A stretch of DNA of 23,027 bases from CAYRAV01 sp964422365 (GCA_964422365.1 CAYRAV010000052.1:1-23027), one strand, 5' to 3'. Positions 15,380-22,995 are shown, counted from the first letter of the stretch. Program-made: numbers and translations. The notes: generated by a model not told the origin, from the sequence alone.

Positions 15380-16163
15380 GTCTTTGTCCTTTCCAAACAT
15401 AAAGCAATGCTACAAGTGCCAGAACAAAAATTCCTATTATAAATTCCCCAATATTATTACTGTCAAATCCTGGAATCAAAAAATAGTTTGGTGCAAATGT
15501 ATCTTCACTTATAATATTATCCAGTGAAAACAAAAGATAATAACATACAAATGGAGTGATTAACACTGCAAATTTATATTCTGTAAAAAAAGATGCCAAA
15601 CAGGAGATACCAGCTATACCTCCAGCAAATACAAAATCAATTCCTAAAAATAAAAATGTATATATCAAAGGATGTTCATAAAATAAATGAAATCCTATAC
15701 TTGATCTGTTTGGACCATAATCCATAATCGGTTCTGGCAGCAAGGCAGGAAAGCGCATAGCAGTAAGAGATAGGCTGAGGAAAAGTGGTAGAACAACTGC
15801 CGTTCCTCCTGAAAGAAATACTGAAATATATTTTGCCAATAAATATTCTTTCTTCCTATTGCGTATAAAAATATTTCTATAATATCCGGTATGCAAATCC
15901 TCATGATACAAAATTCCTGCTGGCAGAACTGCCAGAATAGGCAGTATCAAATAATACAAATAACTCTGCATAGGTGCACAGCTTGCCCCTATCCAGTTGT
16001 AATATAGACTTTCCATGCAGAATTCATTTTTCATTTCAATGTTTGAGTTCCAGATATAAGAGTATTGATGCCATAATACAATTCCGATTCCTACTGCCAA
16101 AGAAGCTAACATACCCTTACTAAGAAAAGCACGCCGTAATTCAGTTTTCAACATCTTTATCAT
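15372..16163 (-). CDS. ABC transporter membrane subunit, third of three
   Basis: A 263-residue protein beginning MIKMLKTELRRAFLSKGM, the usual cytoplasmic lead-in of ABC-2 permeases, followed by about six membrane segments. A large loop after the first segment (residues ~35-65) is probably outside. The stretch ILYHEDLHTGYYRNIFIRNRKKEYLLAKY between segments 2 and 3 matches the coupling-helix region of bacitracin/lantibiotic permeases. GGGGGGAG lies just before the ATG; another ATG three codons later is possible. It starts within the last 23 bases of the preceding gene and its end overlaps the next, so translation of the cluster is tightly coupled. Confidence 0.85.
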   Translation of the reverse strand: MIKMLKTELRRAFLSKGMLASLAVGIGIVLWHQYSYIWNSNIEMKNEFCMESLYYNWIGASCAPMQSYLYYLILPILAVLPAGILYHEDLHTGYYRNIFIRNRKKEYLLAKYISVFLSGGTAVVLPLFLSLSLTAMRFPALLPEPIMDYGPNRSSIGFHLFYEHPLIYTFLFLGIDFVFAGGIAGISCLASFFTEYKFAVLITPFVCYYLLFSLDNIISEDTFAPNYFLIPGFDSNNIGEFIIGIFVLALVALLYVWKGQRRE

Positions 16164-16935
16164 ATTCTCCCCCCAATGGTATCTTTATCAAACTAAACAA
16201 TCCAATCTCTGACATAGTACCACTATTATTAATATTCAACATAAAACCATTCTGATTTTCCAAATCATTATCTGGTACAACAAACACAATTTCTGTATCT
16301 ATAGCTTCTCCTTTTTCAAGATAACGCAAAAAGAATTCTTTAACAGAACTTTCTTCTTCTAATGCTGCCGCAGCAGGTCCATCACTAAACTTGTAAGAAC
16401 CTTCTTTATCAAAAATCCATAAATCAATACTATTCAGCCCAATTTGCTCATCTGTTTCTTCACAGCAAGTGACAGAAATCGGAATGGAAACATAAGAGTA
16501 GCCATTTATTATTGTTCCATTTTCATCACATTTAAAATCGCCATAATCTCTCATTCCATTCCATTTATCTGATTTTTGTTTTGTAATATATGCTCCGTTT
16601 ATCTTATATGTCCATTCATTCTGTGTAATTGTTTCATTACTTTCGTGAATTCTTAATTTAGATAGATCCTTCAACTCATTACATCCATTAATAGTTATAA
16701 ATTCCTGAAGTATATTATCCCAAAGATCACATTCCTCTTTTTGTATGGGATTTTTTGTATCGTTTTTCTCTTGTTGTGTTTTGCTCTTTATAGTAGCATT
16801 TTCCACCAAATCATTTTTTTCTGTTTTTTGAGTGACTATTAGATTCGTAGTACTGTCTCCGATTATAAATCGAATAGTACCTGCTACACAAATCAGACTA
16901 ACAACAACAAACAAAAAACACCTTACTCTTTCCAT
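16141..16935 (-). CDS. Anchored extracytoplasmic protein opening the ABC operon, unknown function
   Basis: A ~264-residue protein with one membrane segment at about 5-24, a Lys/Thr/Asn/Gln-rich linker (30-70) and a ~190-residue extracytoplasmic domain. The domain contains EWTYKINGAYITKQK, DENGTIINGYSYVSIPISV and IDTEIVFVVPDNDLENQNG. This is a beta-rich, DUF4352-like layout; it may belong to DUF5027, though I am unsure. Two adjacent Cys (SVTCCEET) and a few others could form disulfides. It is the first gene after the consensus promoter at 17045-17073. The start is uncertain: ATG 16935 is 11 bases from AAAGG, TTG 16941 is 5 bases away, and GTG 16947 is also in frame. Together with the protein at 12591 it brackets the transporter, suggesting a substrate-capture or sensing role. 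Confidence 0.78.
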   Translation of the reverse strand: MERVRCFLFVVVSLICVAGTIRFIIGDSTTNLIVTQKTEKNDLVENATIKSKTQQEKNDTKNPIQKEECDLWDNILQEFITINGCNELKDLSKLRIHESNETITQNEWTYKINGAYITKQKSDKWNGMRDYGDFKCDENGTIINGYSYVSIPISVTCCEETDEQIGLNSIDLWIFDKEGSYKFSDGPAAAALEEESSVKEFFLRYLEKGEAIDTEIVFVVPDNDLENQNGFMLNINNSGTMSEIGLFSLIKIPLGGEYDKDVEN

Positions 16936-17044
16936 TCTCAACAGCACCTTTCTCTAGACAATCAAACAAAAGCGTTCCAAAATATAAAAATCTATTTTAA
17001 GAATGTCTTTATTAATTATACAAAAAATATTTTATAATATTTTA

Positions 17045-17073
17045 ATTATATTTAAATTACATATGTTTGTCAA
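17045..17073 (-). promoter_or_regulatory. Perfect sigma-A promoter of the ABC operon
   Basis: On the reverse strand TTGACA (17073-17068) and TATAAT (17050-17045) are both perfect and 17 bases apart. Transcription would start near 17038, about 100 bases before the first gene of the transporter cluster. A promoter this close to consensus should be strong unless repressed. Confidence 0.85.
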
Positions 17074-17115
17074 TGTATTTCGATGAGTGCTTTATTTTTT
17101 ATATAGTTTCATTAT

Positions 17116-17131
17116 GCACAACTGGTTGTGC
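17116..17131. promoter_or_regulatory. Perfect 16-bp palindrome upstream of the ABC promoter
   Basis: GCACAAC (17116-17122) and GTTGTGC (17125-17131) are exact inverted repeats around TG. The site lies about 43 bases upstream of the -35 box, a position more typical of an activator than a repressor. It has no T run, so it is not a terminator. No regulator gene is adjacent. Confidence 0.45.
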
Positions 17132-17216
17132 AATTTGTATATAGAGGGGATAATTACATAACATTCACAAATCTTTAATACTGCTTGCTGTGCTTGGGGC
17201 GGCTACATGAAATCTC

Positions 17217-17245
17217 AAAAAAATAAGCAGGCTTAACTGCCTGCT
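17217..17245 (-). terminator. Intrinsic terminator after the carboxypeptidase gene
   Basis: Read on the reverse strand, AGCAGGC pairs with GCCTGCT around a 6-base loop and is followed by ATTTTTTT. It lies 37 bases beyond the stop at 17282, ending that transcript before the ABC operon promoter. Confidence 0.85.
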
Positions 17246-17281
17246 GTTTCATATATGTTGTAAAGATAATATAGTATAAGT

Positions 17282-18802
17282 TTATTTCCATCTTCGTCTT
17301 TGTGTCCGTCTGGAACGTCTGGAGCGTTCAAATATAGTGTGTTCTTCTTTTCGTTTTTTATGGAATAATATAATTCCGGTCGCAACACTGATGAGTACAA
17401 CTATGGCTATAACAATAGCAATAACTCTTAAAAGTGTTCTTTGTGTCTCAGAATGTATATTTTTGGATTTTACGGTTTCAATTGGTTTTCCCTCAGTTAA
17501 TACAGGATTGTCATTAGACTGGGTAAAATAAATATTTGTAGAACCTACAGTTTTATCTCCATAGGTATAAGTGATTTCACCGATGTTGTTATCACCATCT
17601 TGCAAAGTAACATTTGTGTTGTAGGTTATCGTTTGCTGTGCATCTTTTAATTTTGTTCCATTGGGCAGAATTACCTTACCATCTTCTCCGAGGTGGATAG
17701 GAGAAGTTTCTAAATCAAATATGGGATTAAATTTTGTAAATAAACCAGTATCTTTATTTTCAGATTTATTTTTTTCTGCATTCATATCATAACTGGTATA
17801 GTTATCAAATGCAAAGTCTAATAAAATCTGTGTGTCTGTATATTGGTTAAAATCAGGAAATCCACTTACACTGTTGGCACGCATGACTACACAGATTAAC
17901 TCCATGCCATTTCTTTTCTCAAAGGTAACTAAGGTGGATTTTGCTTTAGAAGTGTATCCTGTTTTACCACCGAAGCAGTCTTCTGTCATATAGCGCGGAT
18001 AACGTCTTCCAGAAAGCATATCATGGTGGTTAGTCCAATAGCGTTCTAATTTCTGTTTATTGGTTGGTGGAAGAATATAAGTTTTGGTGCCTGTAATTTT
18101 TCTAAAAGTATCATTTTTTAAGGCTTCACGGCTAATCATGGCAATATCATAAGCACTTGTGTAGTGGTTATCATCATGGAGACCATTCGGATTAGCAAAA
18201 TGGGTATTTTTCAGTCCAAGTTCTGCAGCTTTTGTATTCATCATATCTACATAGGAAGGGACATCACCTGCAATATGCTCAGCTACACCAAGACAGACTT
18301 CATTAGCAGATTCCAGCATAATTGCATATAAACATTGTTCCATAGTAAGTTTTTCACCTTCATTAAGGGCAACATTACTGCTTCCATATTCAATGCCAAA
18401 TATGGCATTATGAGAAAAAGTAACGGTTTCTCCCAAACTGCTGTTTTCTAATGCAACCAAAGTTGTCAAAATCTTGGTAATACTGGCAGGGTACTGCTTT
18501 TTGTGTGCTTTCTGTTCAAATAATACCATGCCTGTAGCAGCATCTATTACAACGGCCGATTCACAAGAGAGTTTGCTGGCTTTTGGAGCTTTAGGCCATT
18601 CTATTTTTTCAGGAGAAGTTTCTTCAGAAGAAACTGTATCAGAATTGTCATCTTTTACTGTATAATGGGCAGTAGAGTAAGATGTCAAATTAGTTTGCTT
18701 TGCTTTTATATTTACATTTGGAACCGCAGCAGACACTGCCATAGAACAAGTAAAAATACTGCAAAGAAAAAATGTATATAATTTTTTAATTTTAATATTC
18801 AT
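17282..18802 (-). CDS. D-alanyl-D-alanine carboxypeptidase (class A low-mass PBP, DacF-like)
   Basis: A 506-residue secreted, membrane-held peptidoglycan carboxypeptidase that trims the terminal D-Ala from stem peptides. A signal peptide covers about 1-26, followed by a Ser/Thr/Asp-rich linker. The three active-site motifs are intact: S107-I-T-K110, S165-A-N167 and K280-T-G282. A beta-rich C-terminal domain follows (KVILPNGTKLKDAQQ, TYTYGDKTVGSTNIYF). Unlike most family members, which end in an amphipathic anchor, this one has a true membrane helix near 460-485 and a basic tail ending RRSRRTQRRRWK. I chose the ATG at 18802 although its GGAG is 12 bases away; a TTG six codons earlier has no ribosome site. 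It is monocistronic with its own terminator. DacF or DacB (spore cortex) relatives are possible; motifs do not decide. Confidence 0.92.
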   Translation of the reverse strand: MNIKIKKLYTFFLCSIFTCSMAVSAAVPNVNIKAKQTNLTSYSTAHYTVKDDNSDTVSSEETSPEKIEWPKAPKASKLSCESAVVIDAATGMVLFEQKAHKKQYPASITKILTTLVALENSSLGETVTFSHNAIFGIEYGSSNVALNEGEKLTMEQCLYAIMLESANEVCLGVAEHIAGDVPSYVDMMNTKAAELGLKNTHFANPNGLHDDNHYTSAYDIAMISREALKNDTFRKITGTKTYILPPTNKQKLERYWTNHHDMLSGRRYPRYMTEDCFGGKTGYTSKAKSTLVTFEKRNGMELICVVMRANSVSGFPDFNQYTDTQILLDFAFDNYTSYDMNAEKNKSENKDTGLFTKFNPIFDLETSPIHLGEDGKVILPNGTKLKDAQQTITYNTNVTLQDGDNNIGEITYTYGDKTVGSTNIYFTQSNDNPVLTEGKPIETVKSKNIHSETQRTLLRVIAIVIAIVVLISVATGIILFHKKRKEEHTIFERSRRSRRTQRRRWK

Positions 18803-18887
18803 AGTCAGAATAATCTCCAATCTTGTATTGTATTTCTATAGTTATTGGGAATAATGCATTTTATCCATATATGTTTCTTTGAAGCCT

Positions 18888-18962
18888 TAGAGCGTGTTTG
18901 AAAATTGCTTGTTACAAGATGTGCACCGCAATTTGTGACAATGAATGTTCAAACATGCTCTA
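18888..18962. repeat. Family A palindromic repeat, copy 3 (complete 75-bp form)
   Basis: TAGAGCGTGTTTGAA (18888-18902) and TTCAAACATGCTCTA (18948-18962) are inverted repeats with a single G-U-type difference. Inside, TTGTTACAA pairs with TTGTGACAA, giving a long hairpin. It is the short form of the element at 2001-2151 and shares its left end with 7779. There is no T run, so it is not a terminator. It lies about 85 bases upstream of the carboxypeptidase start. Confidence 0.7.
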
Positions 18963-19221
18963 GCTTTATGCTGCAGCAAAGGAGAACAGAAACCAGAGAA
19001 AGGGGATAATATGTAAACACCATTCTTCTGTCCTTTGTCTGTGCACCTGTCAAATGCAAACAGGATTGATGTAAAAATATGAAAACGTGAATATATTTTG
19101 TATTATTGCCCAATCATGTAAATGCAGATATAAAATCATACCATCTTAATTATAGGAGATTTTAGGAAAACCTACAAGTGAAAATTTATAAATAGTGAAA
19201 ATGTATATTCTGATAAATGAT
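18963..19221. other. Gene-free AT-rich spacer
   Basis: Between the two repeats in the 18803-19566 gap I see no open frame with a ribosome site, no hairpin with a T run and no convincing promoter. It is ordinary AT-rich intergenic sequence. Confidence 0.5.
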
Positions 19222-19300
19222 GCATGTCGGAATACCTTATCGGACGAAGTCCGCCAGCCCAATGGACATGAATTGCGGTATGTCCATCAGGGTATACCTG
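19222..19300 (-). repeat. Dispersed structured element, family B copy 2 (well folded)
   Basis: The element folds as a three-way junction. GAATACC (19230-19236) faces GGTATAC (19291-19297) with one mismatch. Inside are a perfect hairpin CGGAC-GAA-GTCCG (19241-19253) and a second perfect hairpin, ATGGACAT (19262-19269) with ATGTCCAT (19280-19287). Its reverse complement matches 2283-2358. It is non-coding and lies upstream of the TetR promoter. It could be a mobile repeat or a small structured RNA; nothing nearby shows which. Confidence 0.6.
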
Positions 19301-19418
19301 AATTCAGTTTTTTTGCTAAAGTAAAAAAGGGTACCTTGATAGAAAATGTGTATTTTGAAAAATTATAAACAACATGGTCAGATAGTAAGAAAAAGTGATA
19401 GAAACCGCTTAAATACTC

Positions 19419-19447
19419 TTGACAGTAAGTATACCGATTGGTATACT
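19419..19447 (+). promoter_or_regulatory. Consensus sigma-A promoter of tetR-glgB
   Basis: TTGACA at 19419-19424 and TATACT at 19442-19447 with a 17-base spacer. Transcription would begin near 19454, about 110 bases before the regulator gene. An inverted repeat fills the spacer and the -10 box, so the promoter should be repressible. Confidence 0.85.
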
Positions 19448-19452
19448 TACTG
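19423..19452. promoter_or_regulatory. Operator, perfect 13-bp inverted repeat
   Basis: CAGTAAGTATACC (19423-19435) and GGTATACTTACTG (19440-19452) are exact inverted repeats around GATT. The size and the placement over the -35/-10 region are typical of TetR-family autorepression, and the gene directly downstream is a TetR-family regulator. Binding of that protein here is the natural inference. Confidence 0.8.
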
Positions 19453-19566
19453 TGACAAAACGTTGCTGCTTAGAAGAAAAAATATATTTTCTTAGCGAAA
19501 AGGGAAGAAAATAGTATAAAAAGGTGAGAATGAGGAAAATATTGTGATTGTGAAGAGGAGGGATAT

Positions 19567-20184
19567 TTGGTATCAATGAAACCAAAGAAACAGGATAATC
19601 GGGAAACGCTGCTAAATTGTGCATTGCATATGTTTTATTGTAAGGGATATGATGCAGTTAGTGTACAGGAAATTGTGGATGCGGCAGGTATCACAAAACC
19701 TACATTGTATCATTATTTTAAAAGTAAGCGGGGCGTATTGGAATCTCTGTTGAAAGAAAAAGGACATGTTATAAATGAAAAGATGAAGTGTGCTGCTTCA
19801 GTAGAAGGAAGCATAGAAAAGGTATTGAAAAATGTAATACAAACCCAGGAAATGATGGCAGGAGAATTAAAAGAATTATATTTATTTATGCTGGGAGCAT
19901 ATTTTTCTCCTAATGAAAATGCAGCAAAACAAGTTGTGGCTCCATTTATAGCAGAACAGTTTAAAATGATCCAGGATATTTTTGGACGCTTTTTTGGAAC
20001 TATTGACGAGGCGCAGAATGAATGTTGTGCAGTAGGATTCGCTGGAATGATGCATTATTACATATCAATGCATATACAGAGAAAAGAAGAACAAAAACAG
20101 TTATTATTATCAAACGATGAAATGGTAGATAGATTAATCAAACAATTTTTATATGGAATTCAAAAGGATATAATATATTCATAA
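19567..20184 (+). CDS. TetR/AcrR-family transcriptional regulator
   Basis: A 205-residue protein with the N-terminal TetR helix-turn-helix: NCALHMFYCKGYDAVSVQEI then VDAAGITKPTLYHYFKSKRG (about 18-55), including the recognition helix TKPTLYHYF. The C-terminal ~145 residues are a helical ligand-binding and dimer domain of unknown specificity. The start is probably TTG at 19567, 5 bases after AGGAGG; an ATG three codons later is 14 bases away. The operator at 19423-19452 overlaps its promoter, so it likely represses itself. glgB begins 49 bases after its stop with no terminator between, so the branching enzyme is probably under the same control. The inducer is unknown. Confidence 0.93.
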   Translation: MVSMKPKKQDNRETLLNCALHMFYCKGYDAVSVQEIVDAAGITKPTLYHYFKSKRGVLESLLKEKGHVINEKMKCAASVEGSIEKVLKNVIQTQEMMAGELKELYLFMLGAYFSPNENAAKQVVAPFIAEQFKMIQDIFGRFFGTIDEAQNECCAVGFAGMMHYYISMHIQRKEEQKQLLLSNDEMVDRLIKQFLYGIQKDIIYS

Positions 20185-20233
20185 AAAGATAACGGGGAAT
20201 TTTGAAGTACCGGAAATCAGAATGGAGGATTTT

Positions 20234-22855
20234 ATGCACGAGAAATTACAAAATTGGATTAATTGGGATGTTTACAAAGAAATAATGAATGCGGAAACAA
20301 ATGCACCTCATGTTGTATTGGGATTACATGATTGTGGAGAAGGACAGGTTATTCTGGCATATCGTCCTGAGGCACAAAAGATTACTGTGGTGTCAGGAAA
20401 AAATCAGGATGAGATGGAATTAATTGACAACAGAGGATTCTTTGGTGTTTATGTGGATAGTAAAAAATATGATAATAGCTATATACTAAGAATACAATAT
20501 GACGAAAATAATATTGTAGAAACAGAGGATGCTTATAGTTTTGAGCCACAGATTACCGCAGAAGACAGGTATTTATATGCAGAAGGCAATCATTATCAGA
20601 TTTATGAAAAATTGGGAGCACATCCTATGACCATAAATGGTGTCAGAGGAACTTACTTTGCTGTATGGGCACCACATGCACGCCGCGTCAGTGTAGTTGG
20701 TGATTTTAACTTATGGGATGGAAGATTACACCAAATGCGTACATTAGAAGTTTCAGGAATATATGAAATATTTATTCCTCGGGTGGACAGCGGCACTGTT
20801 TATAAATTTCAGATTATGACAAGGGAGAAAAAAATACTGCATAAATGTGATCCATATGCTTCAAGTGGAGAATTAAGACCAAACAATGCATCTGTTGTAG
20901 CAGATATTTCTAATTATAAGTGGACAGACAGCAAGTGGATAAAGAAAAGAGGCAGTCTTGACCGTGTGAAAAATATCCATGAGCCGATTTCTATCTATGA
21001 AATGCATATCGGTTCCTGGAAAAAGACAGATGCAGATGAAGACGGATTCTATAATTACAGACAGGCAGCAAAAGAAGTAGCGGATTATGTGGCGGAGATG
21101 GGATATACTCATGTGGAATTAATGGGAATCTCAGAGCATCCTTTCGATGGATCATGGGGATATCAGGTAACAGGATATTATGCACCAACAAGCAGATATG
21201 GAACACCAGAAGATTTTATGTATTTTGTAAATTATCTTCACAACAAGGGAATTGGAGTGATTTTAGACTGGGTGCCAGCACATTTTCCAAGAGATGCCCA
21301 CGGTCTTGCAAGATTTGATGGCTGGCCATTATATGAGCATCCGGATTCAAGAAGAGGAGAACATCCTCACTGGGGAACATATATTTTCAATTATGAAAAA
21401 AGAGAAGTGGAAAATTTTCTTGTTGCAAATGCATTATACTGGGTTGAGAAATTTCATGTAGATGGTCTTAGAGTTGATGCAGTAGCATCCATGCTTTATT
21501 TAGATTATGGAAAGGATAACGGAAACTGGCTGCCAAATGATAACGGAGGCCGCGAGAATTTAGATGTTATCAGAATGTTCCGCCATTTGAACCGCGTGAT
21601 GGAAGAACGAAATTCAGGTGTGCTTATGATTGCAGAGGAGTCTACTGCATGGGCAGGTGTAACAGCGCCGGCTTCGATGGATGGTTTAGGTTTTGGCTTC
21701 AAGTGGGATATGGGATGGATGAATGATTTCTTAGAATACATGAAATGTGTTTCTTATGGAAGAAAGTATAACCATGATAAACTTACTTTTAGTATGATGT
21801 ATGCTTATACAGAAAACTTTATTCAGGCATTATCCCATGATGAAGTGGTACATGGAAAATGTACATTATTGAATAAAATGCCTGGTGAAAGAGATGAGAA
21901 GTTTGCAAATCTCCGTGTAGCATATGCATTTATGTATGGCCATCCTGGCAAGAAATTATTGTTTATGGGACAGGAATTTGCACAGGACAGGGAATGGAGC
22001 GAGGCAAGATCGCTTGACTGGAATCTGTTAGAAGATCCGAAACACAAAGGAATACAGGAGCTTATAAAATCATTAAATAAGATTTATAAGGAGTATCCTG
22101 CCATGTATATCAATGATGGAGATGAAATGGGCTTTGAGTGGATGAGCTGTGATGACAAAGAGAGAAGTAATGTTACATTTGTAAAGCGTGGTATTACAGC
22201 AAAGAAACAGTTATTATTTGTCTGCAACTTTAACAATATGGATATACAGGATTTCCGTGTAGGTGTTCCAAGTGAAGGAAAATATAAATTATTGTTAAAC
22301 TCAGATGATACTATATATGGTGGAGAGGGAAGGTCAGTTGCAAAAGAAATTAAGGCAGAGGCTATTCCAAGTGATGGAAAAGAGTATTCTATCTCATTCC
22401 ATCTGGCACCATTTGTAGCAGTTGTATTTGAATTTGATTATAAAGAGAAAGCAGACCGGAAAGAAACAACAACAGAAACAAAGACAAAAAGTACAGCAGT
22501 AAAGAGTGTGGAAGAAAAAGGAACAGCGGCTAAGGACACAGCAAAAAAAGTTACAGCAAAAGATGCAACAGCTAAGGATGCAGCGAAAAGTGTTGTAACA
22601 AAAGGAACAGCGGCTAAGGACACAACGAAAAAAGTTACAACAAAAAGCACAGCTGCTAAAGACACAACAGCAAAAGAAACAGCGGCAGAAAGTGGAATAG
22701 CACAAGTTATTGCAAAGAAAACAACTACATCCAAAAAGTCAGATGTTGTAACAAAAGTGTCAAACACATCGCCTGCAGCGGTGCAGGCTTCTGCTGTTAC
22801 AAGCAAACCAATAGCGAAAACAAAATTGACAGGGAACAGAAAAAAAGTAAAATAA
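20234..22855 (+). CDS. glgB: 1,4-alpha-glucan branching enzyme with a Lys/Ala/Thr-rich C-terminal extension
   Basis: An 873-residue GlgB, against about 630-760 usual for the family. It makes alpha-1,6 branches in glycogen. The N-terminal ~230 residues are the GlgB N-domain and CBM48 module (YEKLGAHPMTINGVRGTYFAVWAPHA, VSVVGDFNLWDG). The GH13 barrel follows, with nucleophile Asp415 (GLRVDAV), acid Glu468 (IAEES) and Asp536 (SHDEVVHGK). Their spacings, 53 and 68, equal those of the E. coli triad Asp405/Glu458/Asp526. The all-beta C-domain ends near residue 735. Then ~136 residues of Lys, Ala, Thr and Ser follow, like histone H1 tails, with a 28-residue unit repeated in tandem. I chose the ATG at 20234, 5 bases after GGAGG; the ATG at 20222 overlaps that site. 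Other glycogen genes are absent. It probably shares a transcript with tetR. Confidence 0.95.
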   Translation: MHEKLQNWINWDVYKEIMNAETNAPHVVLGLHDCGEGQVILAYRPEAQKITVVSGKNQDEMELIDNRGFFGVYVDSKKYDNSYILRIQYDENNIVETEDAYSFEPQITAEDRYLYAEGNHYQIYEKLGAHPMTINGVRGTYFAVWAPHARRVSVVGDFNLWDGRLHQMRTLEVSGIYEIFIPRVDSGTVYKFQIMTREKKILHKCDPYASSGELRPNNASVVADISNYKWTDSKWIKKRGSLDRVKNIHEPISIYEMHIGSWKKTDADEDGFYNYRQAAKEVADYVAEMGYTHVELMGISEHPFDGSWGYQVTGYYAPTSRYGTPEDFMYFVNYLHNKGIGVILDWVPAHFPRDAHGLARFDGWPLYEHPDSRRGEHPHWGTYIFNYEKREVENFLVANALYWVEKFHVDGLRVDAVASMLYLDYGKDNGNWLPNDNGGRENLDVIRMFRHLNRVMEERNSGVLMIAEESTAWAGVTAPASMDGLGFGFKWDMGWMNDFLEYMKCVSYGRKYNHDKLTFSMMYAYTENFIQALSHDEVVHGKCTLLNKMPGERDEKFANLRVAYAFMYGHPGKKLLFMGQEFAQDREWSEARSLDWNLLEDPKHKGIQELIKSLNKIYKEYPAMYINDGDEMGFEWMSCDDKERSNVTFVKRGITAKKQLLFVCNFNNMDIQDFRVGVPSEGKYKLLLNSDDTIYGGEGRSVAKEIKAEAIPSDGKEYSISFHLAPFVAVVFEFDYKEKADRKETTTETKTKSTAVKSVEEKGTAAKDTAKKVTAKDATAKDAAKSVVTKGTAAKDTTKKVTTKSTAAKDTTAKETAAESGIAQVIAKKTTTSKKSDVVTKVSNTSPAAVQASAVTSKPIAKTKLTGNRKKVK
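22517..22684 (+). repeat. 84-bp tandem repeat encoding the GlgB basic tail
   Basis: The 24-base string AAAGGAACAGCGGCTAAG plus GACACA occurs at 22517-22540 and again, identical, at 22601-22624, a period of 84 bases or 28 codons. The encoded units both start KGTAAKDT and continue with KKVT, AKD and AK motifs. The second unit has more Thr. Flanking sequence (22470-22516, 22685-22760) carries degenerate related motifs, suggesting growth by in-frame duplication. Confidence 0.75.
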
Positions 22856-22927
22856 TAGAAGATATATTTTGAACAAAAAGTTAGGAACCAGATGGCAAAT
22901 TCTTTATGCCAGGCATTTGCCTTATAG

Positions 22928-22995
22928 AAACATTTGTACAATCTGCCCTTAGTGGGCGGGTTTCCACCAATTGCAGATTGTACAAATGTTTTTGG
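22928..22995 (+). terminator. Strong hairpin after glgB, probable terminator
   Basis: AAACATTTGTACAATCTGC (22928-22946) and GCAGATTGTACAAATGTTT (22973-22991) are perfect 19-bp inverted repeats, followed by two more Ts. The loop contains a further GCCC/GGGC pairing. A separate small stem GGCAAAT/ATTTGCC lies at 22894-22921. The stem is longer than most terminators, so it may be a palindromic repeat that also terminates. Nothing else is visible in the last 170 bases. Confidence 0.65.

Noticed and set aside
22517..22684. Tandem repeat considered as a CRISPR array
   Set aside because: Only two units, no unique spacers, in frame within glgB, and no cas genes.
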